Assembly: GCA_938007995.1 (NCBI GenBank)
Contig: CALLLW010000062.1
Location: 1-57,314 of the forward strand
DNA length: 57,314 nucleotides
Reading direction: 5' to 3'
Origin: an uncultured Granulosicoccaceae bacterium
GTDB lineage: Bacteria; Pseudomonadota; Gammaproteobacteria; Granulosicoccales; Granulosicoccaceae
Below the pieces are notes generated by a model that did no database searches, had not been told where the DNA came from, and saw only the letters and a list, made by a program, of their open reading frames with translations. Below, piece after piece: positions 1 through 9,095 of the stretch. Numbering within the stretch: the first letter of the stretch is position 1; each line of letters begins with the position of its first letter. The translations under genes were made by a program, and so were the position numbers.

Positions 1-492
1 ACAGCGCATCTACCATCAAATCAATGTCGGATGCGCCTCCGGCTTATTCGACCTACGGGTTCAATTTATATACTGATTTCAAAGCCTGCCAACGTAGGGG
101 CGATAAGCGACAGCGCATCTACCATCAAATCAATGTCGGATGCGCCTCCGGCTTATTCGACCTACGGGATCAATCTATGTACTGTTTTTAAAGCCTGCCA
201 ACGTAGGGGCGATAAGCGACAGCGCATCTACCATCAAATCAATGTCGGATGCGCCTCCGGCTTATTCGACCTACGGGATCAATCAAATAGTGTTTTTAAA
301 GCCAGCCAACGTAGAGGCGATAAGCGACAGCGCATCTACCATCAGATCAATGTCGGATGCGCCTCCGGCTTATTCGACCTACGGGATCAATCAAATAGTG
401 TTTTTAAAGCCTGCCAACGTAGGGGCGATAAGCGACAGCGCATCTACCATCAAGTCAATGTCGGATGCGCCTCCGGCTTATTCGACCTACAC
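1..492. repeat. Tandem array of 108-109 bp units, each an inverted pair of REP-like sequences
   Basis: The same unit recurs with starts at 94, 203, 311 and 419 (periods 109, 108, 108), plus a partial copy at 1-56, so the array runs off the left edge. In each unit a 30-base half (for example 94-123, beginning gtaggggcgataagc) is followed after about 11 bases by a 31-base half in the opposite sense (135-165, ending cctac). A 37-base linker (166-202) then leads to the next unit. Copies differ at only a few positions. Open frames through the array exist only because the unit is close to 36 codons, and they change frame between copies, so I do not call a protein. The layout resembles BIME-type REP clusters. 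No REP-associated transposase is visible in the window. Confidence 0.9.
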
Positions 493-569
493 TGTCAAGC
501 GAATTTACCTGCGCAATAGCGAGATTTCTACCTGGTACGATAGAGCATTACAATTGCCTTGTATCGCAG

Positions 570-1466
570 TTACCCATGATGCTTTTCCGCCAGAAATTCC
601 AGCAGAATTCGCAACGGCTTTATCGAGCGATATTCGGCTGGAAAATATATATAAACACACTCAGCCTGCGGCACATAGTCATCCAGCAATGAAACCAGCC
701 TGCCTGACTGAAGCTCGTCTTCCACATAGTCTTTGAGCGTATAGATGATACCAAGATCTTTTAAACAGAGATCAAGCTGAGAAGAACGGGTGCTGGTAAT
801 AAGCCTGCCCGAAACCACTTGCTGTTGAGTATCAGGTTCACCTGAAAAGACCCACTCTTCAATGCGCTTTGTTGTCGGGAATCGATAACGTATGCAGTTG
901 TGATCAAGCAGGTCCCGCGGTCGATTCGGCGCAGGGTGCTTTTTAAGGTATTCAGGCGTCGCAAATACACCGGAAGACAAAGAGCCCTTGACCGCTACCG
1001 CGACCATATCCTGCGACACTATATTACCCTTGCAAAATCCCGCATGCATGCCGCTATCGATCAGGTTGGATAAGCCGTCCGAAATGGAAAGCTCAATAGC
1101 AAGTTCGGGATAGGATACGCAAAACTGCTGCAACACCGGACCAAGCAGAATGTCGTAAACCAGATCTGACACTTCAAGCTTTAGCGCGCCACTAACGGAA
1201 CAGGCAGAGGACTGCGCCGATTCATAGGCCTGGGACAACTGGCTAAACGCAGGCTCTGTGCCCTTATACAACAAGCTTCCCGCCTCGGTTAATTTGACCG
1301 ACCGTGTTGTTCTGATAAAAACAGATGCACCCAGTTTTTCTTCAAGCGTTTTTAACTGATGGCTTATCGTAGAGGGCTTAACACCCAGCGAGTCCGCTGC
1401 ACCACGCAGACTTTGATTTCTTGCTACCGCATTGAAAGCCTCTAGCGTAGAAAGTGGCAATCGCAT
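570..1466 (-). CDS. LysR-family transcriptional regulator
   Basis: This is a cytoplasmic DNA-binding regulator of about 298 residues, normal for the family. The N-terminal winged helix-turn-helix (about residues 3-60) shows the LysR pattern LSTLEAFNAVARNQSLRGAA followed by a recognition helix with STISHQLKTLE. The rest is a periplasmic-binding-protein-like effector domain containing DLLDHNCIRYRFP, a stretch typical of the large LTTR subgroup. I chose ATG at 1466 because GGAG lies six bases upstream; an ATG at 1481 and a TTG at 1484 lack a ribosome site. No target gene is adjacent: upstream lies an 886-base gene-free stretch, downstream the repeat array. The effector and regulon cannot be told from sequence. 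Confidence 0.88.
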   Translation of the reverse strand: MRLPLSTLEAFNAVARNQSLRGAADSLGVKPSTISHQLKTLEEKLGASVFIRTTRSVKLTEAGSLLYKGTEPAFSQLSQAYESAQSSACSVSGALKLEVSDLVYDILLGPVLQQFCVSYPELAIELSISDGLSNLIDSGMHAGFCKGNIVSQDMVAVAVKGSLSSGVFATPEYLKKHPAPNRPRDLLDHNCIRYRFPTTKRIEEWVFSGEPDTQQQVVSGRLITSTRSSQLDLCLKDLGIIYTLKDYVEDELQSGRLVSLLDDYVPQAECVYIYFPAEYRSIKPLRILLEFLAEKHHG

Positions 1467-2352
1467 TGGAATCTCCAACATCAATAAGGACCACTATGAC
1501 CGGCATTCCTGTACTAAATTCACTGAAAGACCTGTTTCGATGCAACCAACACAGTCGTTGTAGAAACGTATTGTTACTGTGATAAAAATATTATTTTTTG
1601 ACGAAATCAAATGCAGGTTCGCCTGTACTCTGGTCGGCGTACAGCTTGTTAGCACTTGCAGCACCATGACAATGGTCGAATACAGTAAAAGTTTTTGTTT
1701 AATCCGTAAACCCGTACACACTGACCTTTTCACCAGACACAGGTGCCAACATCACCCATCTGTCGTGGTGTGGGACACACCATATTAACGACGCATACCG
1801 ACTTTGCCGATGCCAATGCCGCAGTGGATGCCACTTTTGAGCACCACCAATGGATCTCTTGCAATACTCAATCACCGTATAGTTCCGGCGCCTCTATACA
1901 AGCCTGCAATCAGCCTCAATCTGTGGTTATTTCATCAATATCGGATCGGTTACTCGCCCTATTGAGATAGTGTGCTCAAGGAATACATGTCAACTATTAT
2001 TTTCTGCAGTCGTTTGGCTGATTAACAGAGCACCGTGAGCTTGACTAACTGACAATTTGAGAGGTCAGATACACACTTTTTTCACCGCTTTACCAAGTCA
2101 ACACCCGGGGTCCGGATCAGGAGTGCCTACACGCCTTAACGTGACACAATTCACGTACTCCCCGAAAAAACCTGTACTCGATCAGCCTCTACTTCACGGA
2201 CTGCAAACAACAATACGTACTACCTAAAGACATCCTGTATTCAGCCGCTCCCGAGTCACCACAGCAGGTTGTTCCAGCGGCTGCAATCAGAATTCGTAGA
2301 ACAACGGTACTCTCAACTGTTATTACCAACTCACCTTGATTCTGGGAAATAC
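1467..2352. other. Gene-free spacer of 886 bases
   Basis: This stretch separates the start of the LysR gene from the start of the GGDEF/EAL gene, so it should hold the promoters of both. Short open frames on both strands (for example around 1494-1733 and 1743-1970) show no family resemblance, no good ribosome sites and no domain pattern. I see no tRNA, clear terminator or repeat. A small RNA or an unrecognised short gene cannot be excluded. Confidence 0.6.
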
Positions 2353-4752
2353 ATGAGCGAAGTCGCACAGAACGAATCCACACTGATTAATTCCGGAATC
2401 TTCTGGAGAATCACGATCGGGATATTTATAAGCATCCTGCTCATTGAAGGTGCGTTGCTGGTATTTTCCTGGTTCACAGAAAGAGACCGACAGCTGGCAA
2501 AAATAGAAGGCTCACTGGCGTCAGTTGTCGCTGTTCTCGATCACAGCAACCCTGCCCCGCAACTAAACCGCCTGCTGTCAAGCCATGACAACACAAACAA
2601 TCTGACAATAACAGGCTACCAGTACACTGACATTGATGGCAAAAGTCATTCAGCAGGTGATACCAACAATCTTTCCGAGCTTGTGAGTGCTACTCTTCCA
2701 AGACACTTTATAACAAGCACCGCAACACTAAGCAGTTTTAAACAAACCAATGATGGTTCGGTTATTTATCGAATCCGCACAGATGCCTCATGGGTAAAAT
2801 CCTACATGCGAGGCTATGTGATGCGTATTCTTATTATGGTGATGATGATCAGCCTGTTTGTCACCTGCGCCTGCCTTGTCATTTTAACACCAACCTTGAT
2901 TAAGCCTCTGCAGCGACTCAATCAGTTGCTGATTAGTGGACAGGAATCAGGCATCCAGTCAGCAGCGCCGGAACATAAAGATCTGTCTCGTACTGATGAA
3001 ATAGGCAGCGTTTTTAACTCGCTGGAACTACTAAGGCACCGAGTACTGGCATCAGAAAAAGACAATTCACAAATAACTTCCCGATTTGAGGCTTTTGCCA
3101 ATATGGGCGCAGACTGCTTCTGGGAGACGGACAAAGACACACGCATCACCTACATCGCAGGTGACGTGCATCGCTTATTTTGCTTGTCTGCAGAGGAAAT
3201 AACAGGGCTAACCAGTGCGGAGTTTGTAGACAGAATTCAGGACCGCGTTGATCATCCGGAACAGTTGAAAGAAGCACTTTGGAAAAACGGCACATGGGAG
3301 GGTGAGATTCGATCATCGCTACCAGACACAGAACCCGCATCCGTTCGAATACTCACTGAACCACAGTCAACATCTGGAAAAATAGACGGATACCGGGGAA
3401 CAATAACCGATATCAGTAAAGAAGCCGCTCTTGCGAAAGAATTAAAACATCAGGCAACTCATGACTTTCTTACCGGCCTTCCAAATCGACGCGAGCTAAC
3501 ACAACAGCTCACCCATTCAATCGAGCAGTATTCGCAGGACGGTATCGATTTTTCTTTGATTATCATCGATCTCGATCGCTTTAAAACAGTAAACGATAGC
3601 TGCGGACACACCGCAGGTGATCGGCTGATCAAAAACTTAGCTACTCAGTTAACCTCGATAATCGAAGACAGGGATATTGTGGCACGGATAGGTGGAGATG
3701 AGTTCGCCATACTACTGTGCAATAGTGACATCAACAGATCACATGAAGTTGCAGAGCGTATTCGCTGCATTGTTGAAGACTATAAGTTCTACTGGAACGG
3801 TCAGCCACACCGGGTTTCAGCAAGCATTGGTGTGGCACAGGCAGCTAATGATCTGATAACACAGGAAGCGCTGATCTTCGCTGCAGACTCCTGCTGTATC
3901 AAAGCCAAGAAAAACGGCAAAAATCAGGTTCAGTTATATTCGAATCAAGACACCACACTGAGTGTTTTTCGTGACGAAGCGCTGTGGATTTCAAGAATTC
4001 TATGGGCGCTTGAAAATGAGGGCTTTGCGCTGTTCAGACAGTCTATCGTTCCAGTGGTGAATGATAAAAACGAAAATCACTTCGAAATTCTCATACGCAT
4101 GAAAAATGACGAAGGTGGTTTCTGGGCACCGTTTCTGTTTCTTGAAGCCGCAGAACGGAATGATCTGATGCCCAAGATTGATCAATGGGTCGTCTATACT
4201 TCTCTGGACTGGTTAAGTCGTCAGGAAGTCCCCGATGACGAAGGTTTTTGCATGAATATCAATCTGTCCGGTGCATCACTTTCTGACGTGAACTTCAGAG
4301 AGTTCCTGCTGGAGAGAGTAAAGAATAACGAAAAATTCAACCGCTACATCTGCTTTGAAATAACCGAAACTACTGCGATGGCTCACTATGAAGAAACTAT
4401 CGCACTACTCGACAATCTCAGGGACCATGGCTGTCAAGTAGCACTTGACGATTTCGGTACCGGCTTCTCTTCGCTGGCTCACATCAAGGATCTACCGATA
4501 GACTACATTAAGATCGACGGCGTATTTATAAAGAATATTCTCGATAACCAGCTCGACCAAACCGTTGTAAACAGTGTTGCAGAGATAGCAAATGTACTGG
4601 GCATCAAAACAGTTGCAGAGTTCGTCGAAACAGAATCTATTCTTCAGATGATTAAAAAGATGAAAATCGACTATGCTCAGGGCTTCTTATTCTCAAAACC
4701 CGAAGCACTCGATCAGCCTGCTGAGGATACTGATCATAAAAAAGCAGCGTAG
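2353..4752 (+). CDS. Membrane-bound GGDEF/EAL c-di-GMP protein with HAMP-like and PAS-like regions
   Basis: This ~799-residue protein probably makes and/or breaks cyclic di-GMP at the inner membrane. A transmembrane helix near residues 15-35, a periplasmic part and a second helix around residues 160-180 are followed by a HAMP-like linker, a PAS-like region (the stretch with FEAFANMGADCFWETD), a GGDEF domain and an EAL domain. The GGDEF motif is intact (residues 447-451). The usual RxxD product-inhibition site just upstream reads EDRD, so it appears lost. In the EAL domain the signature is EIL (from residue 578), but the conserved DDFGTG (from residue 699) and EITET are present. I took the ATG at 2353 rather than a TTG at 2269, because it leaves a normal short N-terminus before the first helix. 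Its 3' end faces the next gene, 19 bases away. Confidence 0.9.
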   Translation: MSEVAQNESTLINSGIFWRITIGIFISILLIEGALLVFSWFTERDRQLAKIEGSLASVVAVLDHSNPAPQLNRLLSSHDNTNNLTITGYQYTDIDGKSHSAGDTNNLSELVSATLPRHFITSTATLSSFKQTNDGSVIYRIRTDASWVKSYMRGYVMRILIMVMMISLFVTCACLVILTPTLIKPLQRLNQLLISGQESGIQSAAPEHKDLSRTDEIGSVFNSLELLRHRVLASEKDNSQITSRFEAFANMGADCFWETDKDTRITYIAGDVHRLFCLSAEEITGLTSAEFVDRIQDRVDHPEQLKEALWKNGTWEGEIRSSLPDTEPASVRILTEPQSTSGKIDGYRGTITDISKEAALAKELKHQATHDFLTGLPNRRELTQQLTHSIEQYSQDGIDFSLIIIDLDRFKTVNDSCGHTAGDRLIKNLATQLTSIIEDRDIVARIGGDEFAILLCNSDINRSHEVAERIRCIVEDYKFYWNGQPHRVSASIGVAQAANDLITQEALIFAADSCCIKAKKNGKNQVQLYSNQDTTLSVFRDEALWISRILWALENEGFALFRQSIVPVVNDKNENHFEILIRMKNDEGGFWAPFLFLEAAERNDLMPKIDQWVVYTSLDWLSRQEVPDDEGFCMNINLSGASLSDVNFREFLLERVKNNEKFNRYICFEITETTAMAHYEETIALLDNLRDHGCQVALDDFGTGFSSLAHIKDLPIDYIKIDGVFIKNILDNQLDQTVVNSVAEIANVLGIKTVAEFVETESILQMIKKMKIDYAQGFLFSKPEALDQPAEDTDHKKAA

Positions 4753-4771
4753 AACTTCCAGAAATATAGCT

Positions 4772-5971
4772 CTATCGTTGCGGTCGCAGACGGCTTACAA
4801 GGTCAGTGCCGGTTTCAACAATACCTTGCATGCGTTCTTCAAGGCGAGTCATTTCGGCTATTGGTGCTTTGAGCGTTTCTGCATCATCACCCAGTTCAGC
4901 CAGTGAAGTGTATAGATGCTCCGAGTTTGCTATTTGCGCTTCAGCGTTCGTCACTACCGTGCGAAGCTCATTTACAATACCGGCTGCAGAGGCAGAGCTG
5001 GCACCACTGATGCTACTATCAAGCTCAGCAATAGATCGCTTAACTGAATCAAACCATGCATTGGACAAACGCGGCTCACGCTTGGCTTGAAACATTGCAT
5101 CACGCTCAAGCATGCGGGACTTTGAAACAACCTGATCTATTTGTTTGCGTAAGTCACCCTGCACCTGAAGAATGTCATCATTAACATTCACTACTTTATG
5201 TAAAACTTTCTCAAGCTCCTCCAGCAGACGCTCAATGCGATCGAGAAACACATTCAGATCACGCGCAAGCACGCCGAATTCATCTGATGTACGGACTTCA
5301 GCACGCTGACCTAAGTCAGTATAGGCTTTTGACAAATTGCTCACCACCGAACGCAGACGCAGCAGCGGTTCCATACGTGCACGCAAAATCATAAAGAGCA
5401 GAATTGAATGCAAGACTATCTTGCCAACCGCAAGACCAAGAGTGAGCTTGACGTCTTCCCACCATATTTGAAAATCCCGCCCCAGATAGTTGCGCACAGT
5501 AACGGTACCAAGCACCTCACCAACAGATGCACCTGTGTGACAACTGAGACAAAAAGCAACCGCTTTGATATCAACTGATGCAGCTTTGTGCTCTCCGTCA
5601 GCCATTGCGGCTTTGGGGATACCGATTGGTGTGTAGGAAAAATTTTTCTCTATGGCCTGCAGGGTTTTGGCAGATGGCTCGATCGCAATTTCATAGCCGA
5701 GCTCTTTCCAGTTCTGATCAAGTATCGGATAGAGCGTACTCGCTGCCACCGGACCGCCGGAATTTCTCATGATAGAAATAACGTTGTCAGACAGCTTTTC
5801 AGCCACTTCAAGAGCTTGCGCTTCTCCATTGGACCGATAATCCCAAAACACTTTGCCGGCCTTAAGCGCAAATTCAAGGAGTGTCACCAACAATAGCACT
5901 AGGAAAAAATCCTTGATCATATGAATCAGGAAGGATTTATCAAAGCGACCTAAAGCGTGATCTTGCAACAA
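4772..5971 (-). CDS. Membrane sensor-like protein with one c-type haem motif and HAMP-like region, no output domain
   Basis: This 399-residue protein has a hydrophobic helix near residues 20-36, an extracytoplasmic domain with one CxxCH haem-attachment motif (CLSCH, residues 141-145) and a second hydrophobic helix near residues 180-200. A HAMP-like segment and a long coiled-coil C-terminus follow. The layout resembles DUF3365/Tll0287-type haem sensors joined to HAMP, as found in redox or gas-sensing receptors. No kinase, GGDEF or chemotaxis signalling hairpin is recognisable, so it may pass a signal to a partner protein. The neighbouring GGDEF/EAL protein is a possible partner, by position only. 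Start: TTG at 5971 (or 5968) follows GGGAG at the right distance, while the first in-frame ATG, 17 codons on, has no ribosome site. Confidence 0.75.
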   Translation of the reverse strand: MLQDHALGRFDKSFLIHMIKDFFLVLLLVTLLEFALKAGKVFWDYRSNGEAQALEVAEKLSDNVISIMRNSGGPVAASTLYPILDQNWKELGYEIAIEPSAKTLQAIEKNFSYTPIGIPKAAMADGEHKAASVDIKAVAFCLSCHTGASVGEVLGTVTVRNYLGRDFQIWWEDVKLTLGLAVGKIVLHSILLFMILRARMEPLLRLRSVVSNLSKAYTDLGQRAEVRTSDEFGVLARDLNVFLDRIERLLEELEKVLHKVVNVNDDILQVQGDLRKQIDQVVSKSRMLERDAMFQAKREPRLSNAWFDSVKRSIAELDSSISGASSASAAGIVNELRTVVTNAEAQIANSEHLYTSLAELGDDAETLKAPIAEMTRLEERMQGIVETGTDLVSRLRPQR

Positions 5972-6180
5972 GATCTCCCGTTAGTTGGTGTGGAGCAGAG
6001 AGTTTTTACGGCGTTGCCGCCTGCCACTTGTGCCAGTTCTGATTCGGGTGGTCACTGGTTGAGATACATCGGGCAATGAAATCGACTATGAACAAGCTAC
6101 GATGCGCAGGCACCGTGTCACTATAGGACAAAAGCCGACATACTTCCATCCTTCGGAAATGACACAACCGGAAAGTCGCC

Positions 6181-6234
6181 AGCAACAAGCCACTAATCAG
6201 CAACAGGCCACTAATCAGCAACAGACCACTAGGC
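6181..6234. repeat. Three tandem copies of an 18 bp unit at the 3' end of nth
   Basis: Units at 6181-6198, 6199-6216 and 6217-6234 are near-identical; the first two read agcaacaRgccactaatc. The third copy is more diverged and runs into the nth stop codon. The 257-base spacer between nth and the haem protein holds nothing else I can support and must contain the promoter of the haem protein gene. Confidence 0.85.
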
Positions 6235-6882
6235 AGAATTTATAGTTGGCGCTGTTTTTCGGTTCGGATAGCAACTGCGGCAAATCTCACACAGCAGTCC
6301 GTTGCAGCCGCGCGCTGTGCAGTATTCGCGGCCATAAAATATTATCTGTAAATGTAACTTGTTCCAGCTAGCTACAGGGAACAGCTTTTTAAGATCGCGT
6401 TCGGTTTGAATGACGTTTTTGCCCTTGGTCAAGCCCCAACGCTGAGCAAGACGGTGGATATGAGTATCCACCGGAAAGGCCGGTACATTAAAAGCCTGGC
6501 TCATTACCACAGAGGCAGTTTTGTGCCCCACTCCGGGCAACGCTTCGAGCGCTTCAAATGACTCTGGCACCTCACCGTTATACTGGTCGACCAGAATATT
6601 TGAAAGCTCGACTATCGCCCGGGACTTTCGCGGTGATAACCCACAGGGCTTGATAATTTTCTCTACCGCTATTGGTTTCTTACATGCCATATCAAACGGG
6701 TTGTTGGCAAGCTTCCATAATGCAGGCGTTACTTCATTAACCCGCTTGTCAGTGCATTGCGCTGATAATAAAACCGCAACCAGCAAGGTATAGGCATCTG
6801 TGTGGTCGAGCGGTATCGGGGTTTCAGGGTAGAGTTCATCCAGGCGCTTACGCACATAGTTTGCACGCTCCTGCTTAAGCAT
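6229..6882 (-). CDS. nth: Endonuclease III, DNA glycosylase/AP lyase
   Basis: This base-excision repair enzyme removes oxidised pyrimidines and cuts at the abasic site. The 217-residue product has the helix-hairpin-helix LPGVGHKTASVV with the catalytic lysine (residue 121), and the essential aspartate in FPVDTHIHR (residue 139). The C-terminal iron-sulphur region has cysteines at 188, 193, 198, 201 and 204. The textbook spacing C-x6-C-x2-C-x5-C is not seen, so the cluster ligands are arranged differently from E. coli Nth. ATG at 6882 follows GGAG by six bases and overlaps the relA stop by eight bases, suggesting translational coupling. A GTG at 6906 is the alternative start. Confidence 0.93.
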   Translation of the reverse strand: MLKQERANYVRKRLDELYPETPIPLDHTDAYTLLVAVLLSAQCTDKRVNEVTPALWKLANNPFDMACKKPIAVEKIIKPCGLSPRKSRAIVELSNILVDQYNGEVPESFEALEALPGVGHKTASVVMSQAFNVPAFPVDTHIHRLAQRWGLTKGKNVIQTERDLKKLFPVASWNKLHLQIIFYGREYCTARGCNGLLCEICRSCYPNRKTAPTINSA

Positions 6883-9088
6883 TCTCTGCTCCGCTTTTAA
6901 CTTCACGTGACCGTTCGACCGATATCACGTTGGGCAGTTGCCGCATCTTATCCATTAATGCGACCAGCTGTTCTATGCTGTTGATGTTTACCGTAATGTT
7001 CATGTGCGCCGTCAGGTCTGCATCATCTGTGCGGGTATTTAATGCAGATACAGTCACACCTTCGTTGGTGATCGCAGAGGTGATGTCACGAAGCAATCCC
7101 TGCCGGTCATAGGCTACCAGCTCAACACCCGCCTGGTACTCACCAACCGTTTCACTGCCCCAGTCCACCTCTATTAAGCGCATCTGCTCATGCGAGCGCA
7201 GATTCAGTATGTTGTTGCAGTCTCGACGATGAACCGTGACCCCTTTGCCACGAGTAATGAAACCAACAATCGGATCGTAAGGCACCGGGTTACAGCAGGC
7301 AGCCATTTGTGTCAGCAGACTGCCAACGCCACCAACCTGAACAGAGTCTGCCTGTCGCCTGGGCTTACGGGTGCGCGGTGCGGTTTTGAGCTGATGCTCA
7401 GGGGCGAGCAAGCTGTTAATGGCTGTGGCAATTTTTGAGTGATTGATGTCACCTCGCCCGAGTGCAATATACAACTGATCTGGTCGATCAAAGTTCAGTT
7501 GCTTTGCCAGGTCGTCGGTCTGCAGTTCCTGTGCGTTGAGCCTTTTGATCTCTCTTTCAACAATCGCTTTACCATCTTCAAGATGAGTTTCCTGATCGCG
7601 TACATTGAACCAGGCGCGCACTTTACCTCTTGCGCGACTGGTTTGTAGAAAACCAAGCGATTTGTTCATCCAGTCGCGACTGGGATTGGCCAGCTTACCG
7701 GTGAGCACCTCCACCTGATCACCATTAGTCAGCTTGTGACCCAGCTGTACGATGCGGCCATTCACTTTAGCCCCGCGACAGCGATGACCGATTTCAGTGT
7801 GCACATGATAGGCAAAATCCAGCGGTGTGGATTCTGAAGGAAGGTCTACCACCTCGCCAGTCGGGGTAAACACATAAACACGGTCTGCGAATACATCGGT
7901 GTTAAACGCTTCAAGCAAATATTCATCGTTGACCTCTTTGGCATCAAGCAGTGAGCGCAGCGAGTTAATGCTCTTTTGCAATCGGGAGTCTTCCCCACCA
8001 CCCTCCTTGTAGCGCCAGTGTGCAGCAATACCAAGCTCTGCCTCTTCATCCATTTCGCGCGTGCGAATCTGAATTTCTACCGCTTTTCCCTGCGGACCAA
8101 TAACAGCGGTATGCAATGACTGATAACCGTTCTCTTTTTTATTGGCGATATAGTCGTCAAATTCACCCGGCAAGTGCTGCCAGTTACTGTGCACAATACC
8201 CAGCACTGAGTAACACTCCTGCAGCGATTCTGTCAGCACTCGAACTGCACGTACATCGAAAAGATCTGTCACCTCAACACGCTTGCGTTGCATTTTTTTC
8301 CAGATGGAATAAAGATGCTTCGGCCTGCCTGAAACCTGCAGATATTTATGTCCGCCGGTGTGCAGCTTTTCAGTCAACAGTTCAACAAAATCACCGATAT
8401 ACTTTTCACGATCTTCACGACGCTCTTCAAGCGACTTAGCCACCCGCTTGTAAGCATCCGGTTCGAGCAACCTGAAAGAAAGATCTTCAAGCTGCCATTT
8501 GAGCTGCGCCACACCCAGTCGATTTGCCAGCGGTGAGTAAACATTTAAGGTTTCTGTTGCAATGGCGCGCGCATGATCAGTTGGTTCACGCAGCAGCTTT
8601 TTGATTTTACATACGCGAAACGCGAGCTTGACCAGCAAGGCACGGATGTCTTCCACCATTACCAGAATCAGCTGCCGCACACGCTCGGCCTGTTGCAAGT
8701 TAGCCGCACTGTCTTTGTCTGCCAGTTGCGACATACTGCCGTCGCGACCAGCCACATTAAAACTGTTGAGCCATCGAACATTTTTTATCAGTAGCATCTG
8801 CTGTGCAGATACAACCTCTGCAATGTATTCTATCGAGATGTCATGTCGGGCAGTTGAGCCGCCGAAGGTGGCCGCAATAATAGTCTGGTGATCCGATCCG
8901 AGCTCGGTTAACAGTGCTGCAGCCTCAAGCCTTTCAGGCAGAGTGTCAGTGCCGTTGGCAGAGGCCACCAGATGAATCGCCTTTTGCAACTCTTTGCACT
9001 GTTCGCCACTGCAGTCCGCACCAAGGTAGTGCAACGCGGCATCAGGTGTTTGCAGCTGTTCAAGATCGGGTTCGTAGGAATGTCGCAT
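6875..9088 (-). CDS. relA: (p)ppGpp synthetase RelA
   Basis: This ribosome-associated enzyme makes (p)ppGpp from ATP and GTP/GDP when uncharged tRNA accumulates. The 737 residues contain a degenerate N-terminal HD domain, a synthetase domain, a TGS domain (RVYVFTPTGEVVDLP) and a C-terminal ACT domain. The synthetase motif reads EFDDYIANKKENGYQSLHT. EFDD, not RxKD, marks the monofunctional RelA class, and the metal-binding HD pair is absent, so I call RelA rather than SpoT. The zinc-finger-like region keeps AACCNPVP and HRRDC. nth follows with an eight-base overlap. Confidence 0.95.
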   Translation of the reverse strand: MRHSYEPDLEQLQTPDAALHYLGADCSGEQCKELQKAIHLVASANGTDTLPERLEAAALLTELGSDHQTIIAATFGGSTARHDISIEYIAEVVSAQQMLLIKNVRWLNSFNVAGRDGSMSQLADKDSAANLQQAERVRQLILVMVEDIRALLVKLAFRVCKIKKLLREPTDHARAIATETLNVYSPLANRLGVAQLKWQLEDLSFRLLEPDAYKRVAKSLEERREDREKYIGDFVELLTEKLHTGGHKYLQVSGRPKHLYSIWKKMQRKRVEVTDLFDVRAVRVLTESLQECYSVLGIVHSNWQHLPGEFDDYIANKKENGYQSLHTAVIGPQGKAVEIQIRTREMDEEAELGIAAHWRYKEGGGEDSRLQKSINSLRSLLDAKEVNDEYLLEAFNTDVFADRVYVFTPTGEVVDLPSESTPLDFAYHVHTEIGHRCRGAKVNGRIVQLGHKLTNGDQVEVLTGKLANPSRDWMNKSLGFLQTSRARGKVRAWFNVRDQETHLEDGKAIVEREIKRLNAQELQTDDLAKQLNFDRPDQLYIALGRGDINHSKIATAINSLLAPEHQLKTAPRTRKPRRQADSVQVGGVGSLLTQMAACCNPVPYDPIVGFITRGKGVTVHRRDCNNILNLRSHEQMRLIEVDWGSETVGEYQAGVELVAYDRQGLLRDITSAITNEGVTVSALNTRTDDADLTAHMNITVNINSIEQLVALMDKMRQLPNVISVERSREVKSGAENA

Positions 9089-9095
9089 AGCGCGA

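Noticed and set aside
1..492. CRISPR array
   Set aside because: The whole 108-109 bp unit, including the segments between palindromes, is conserved; there are no unique spacers of 30-40 bases and no cas genes nearby.
31..736. Overlapping open frames giving ~36-residue repeated peptides
   Set aside because: The frames follow from the 108-109 bp repeat length, shift between copies, lack ribosome sites and run into the LysR gene on the other strand.
1494..1970. Small open frames between LysR and the GGDEF/EAL gene
   Set aside because: No family pattern, no ribosome-binding sequences, and frames on opposite strands overlap each other.
6006..6221. 71-codon minus-strand frame in the nth/haem-protein spacer
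   Set aside because: Its N-terminus is the 18 bp tandem repeat translated, and nothing in it resembles a known protein.
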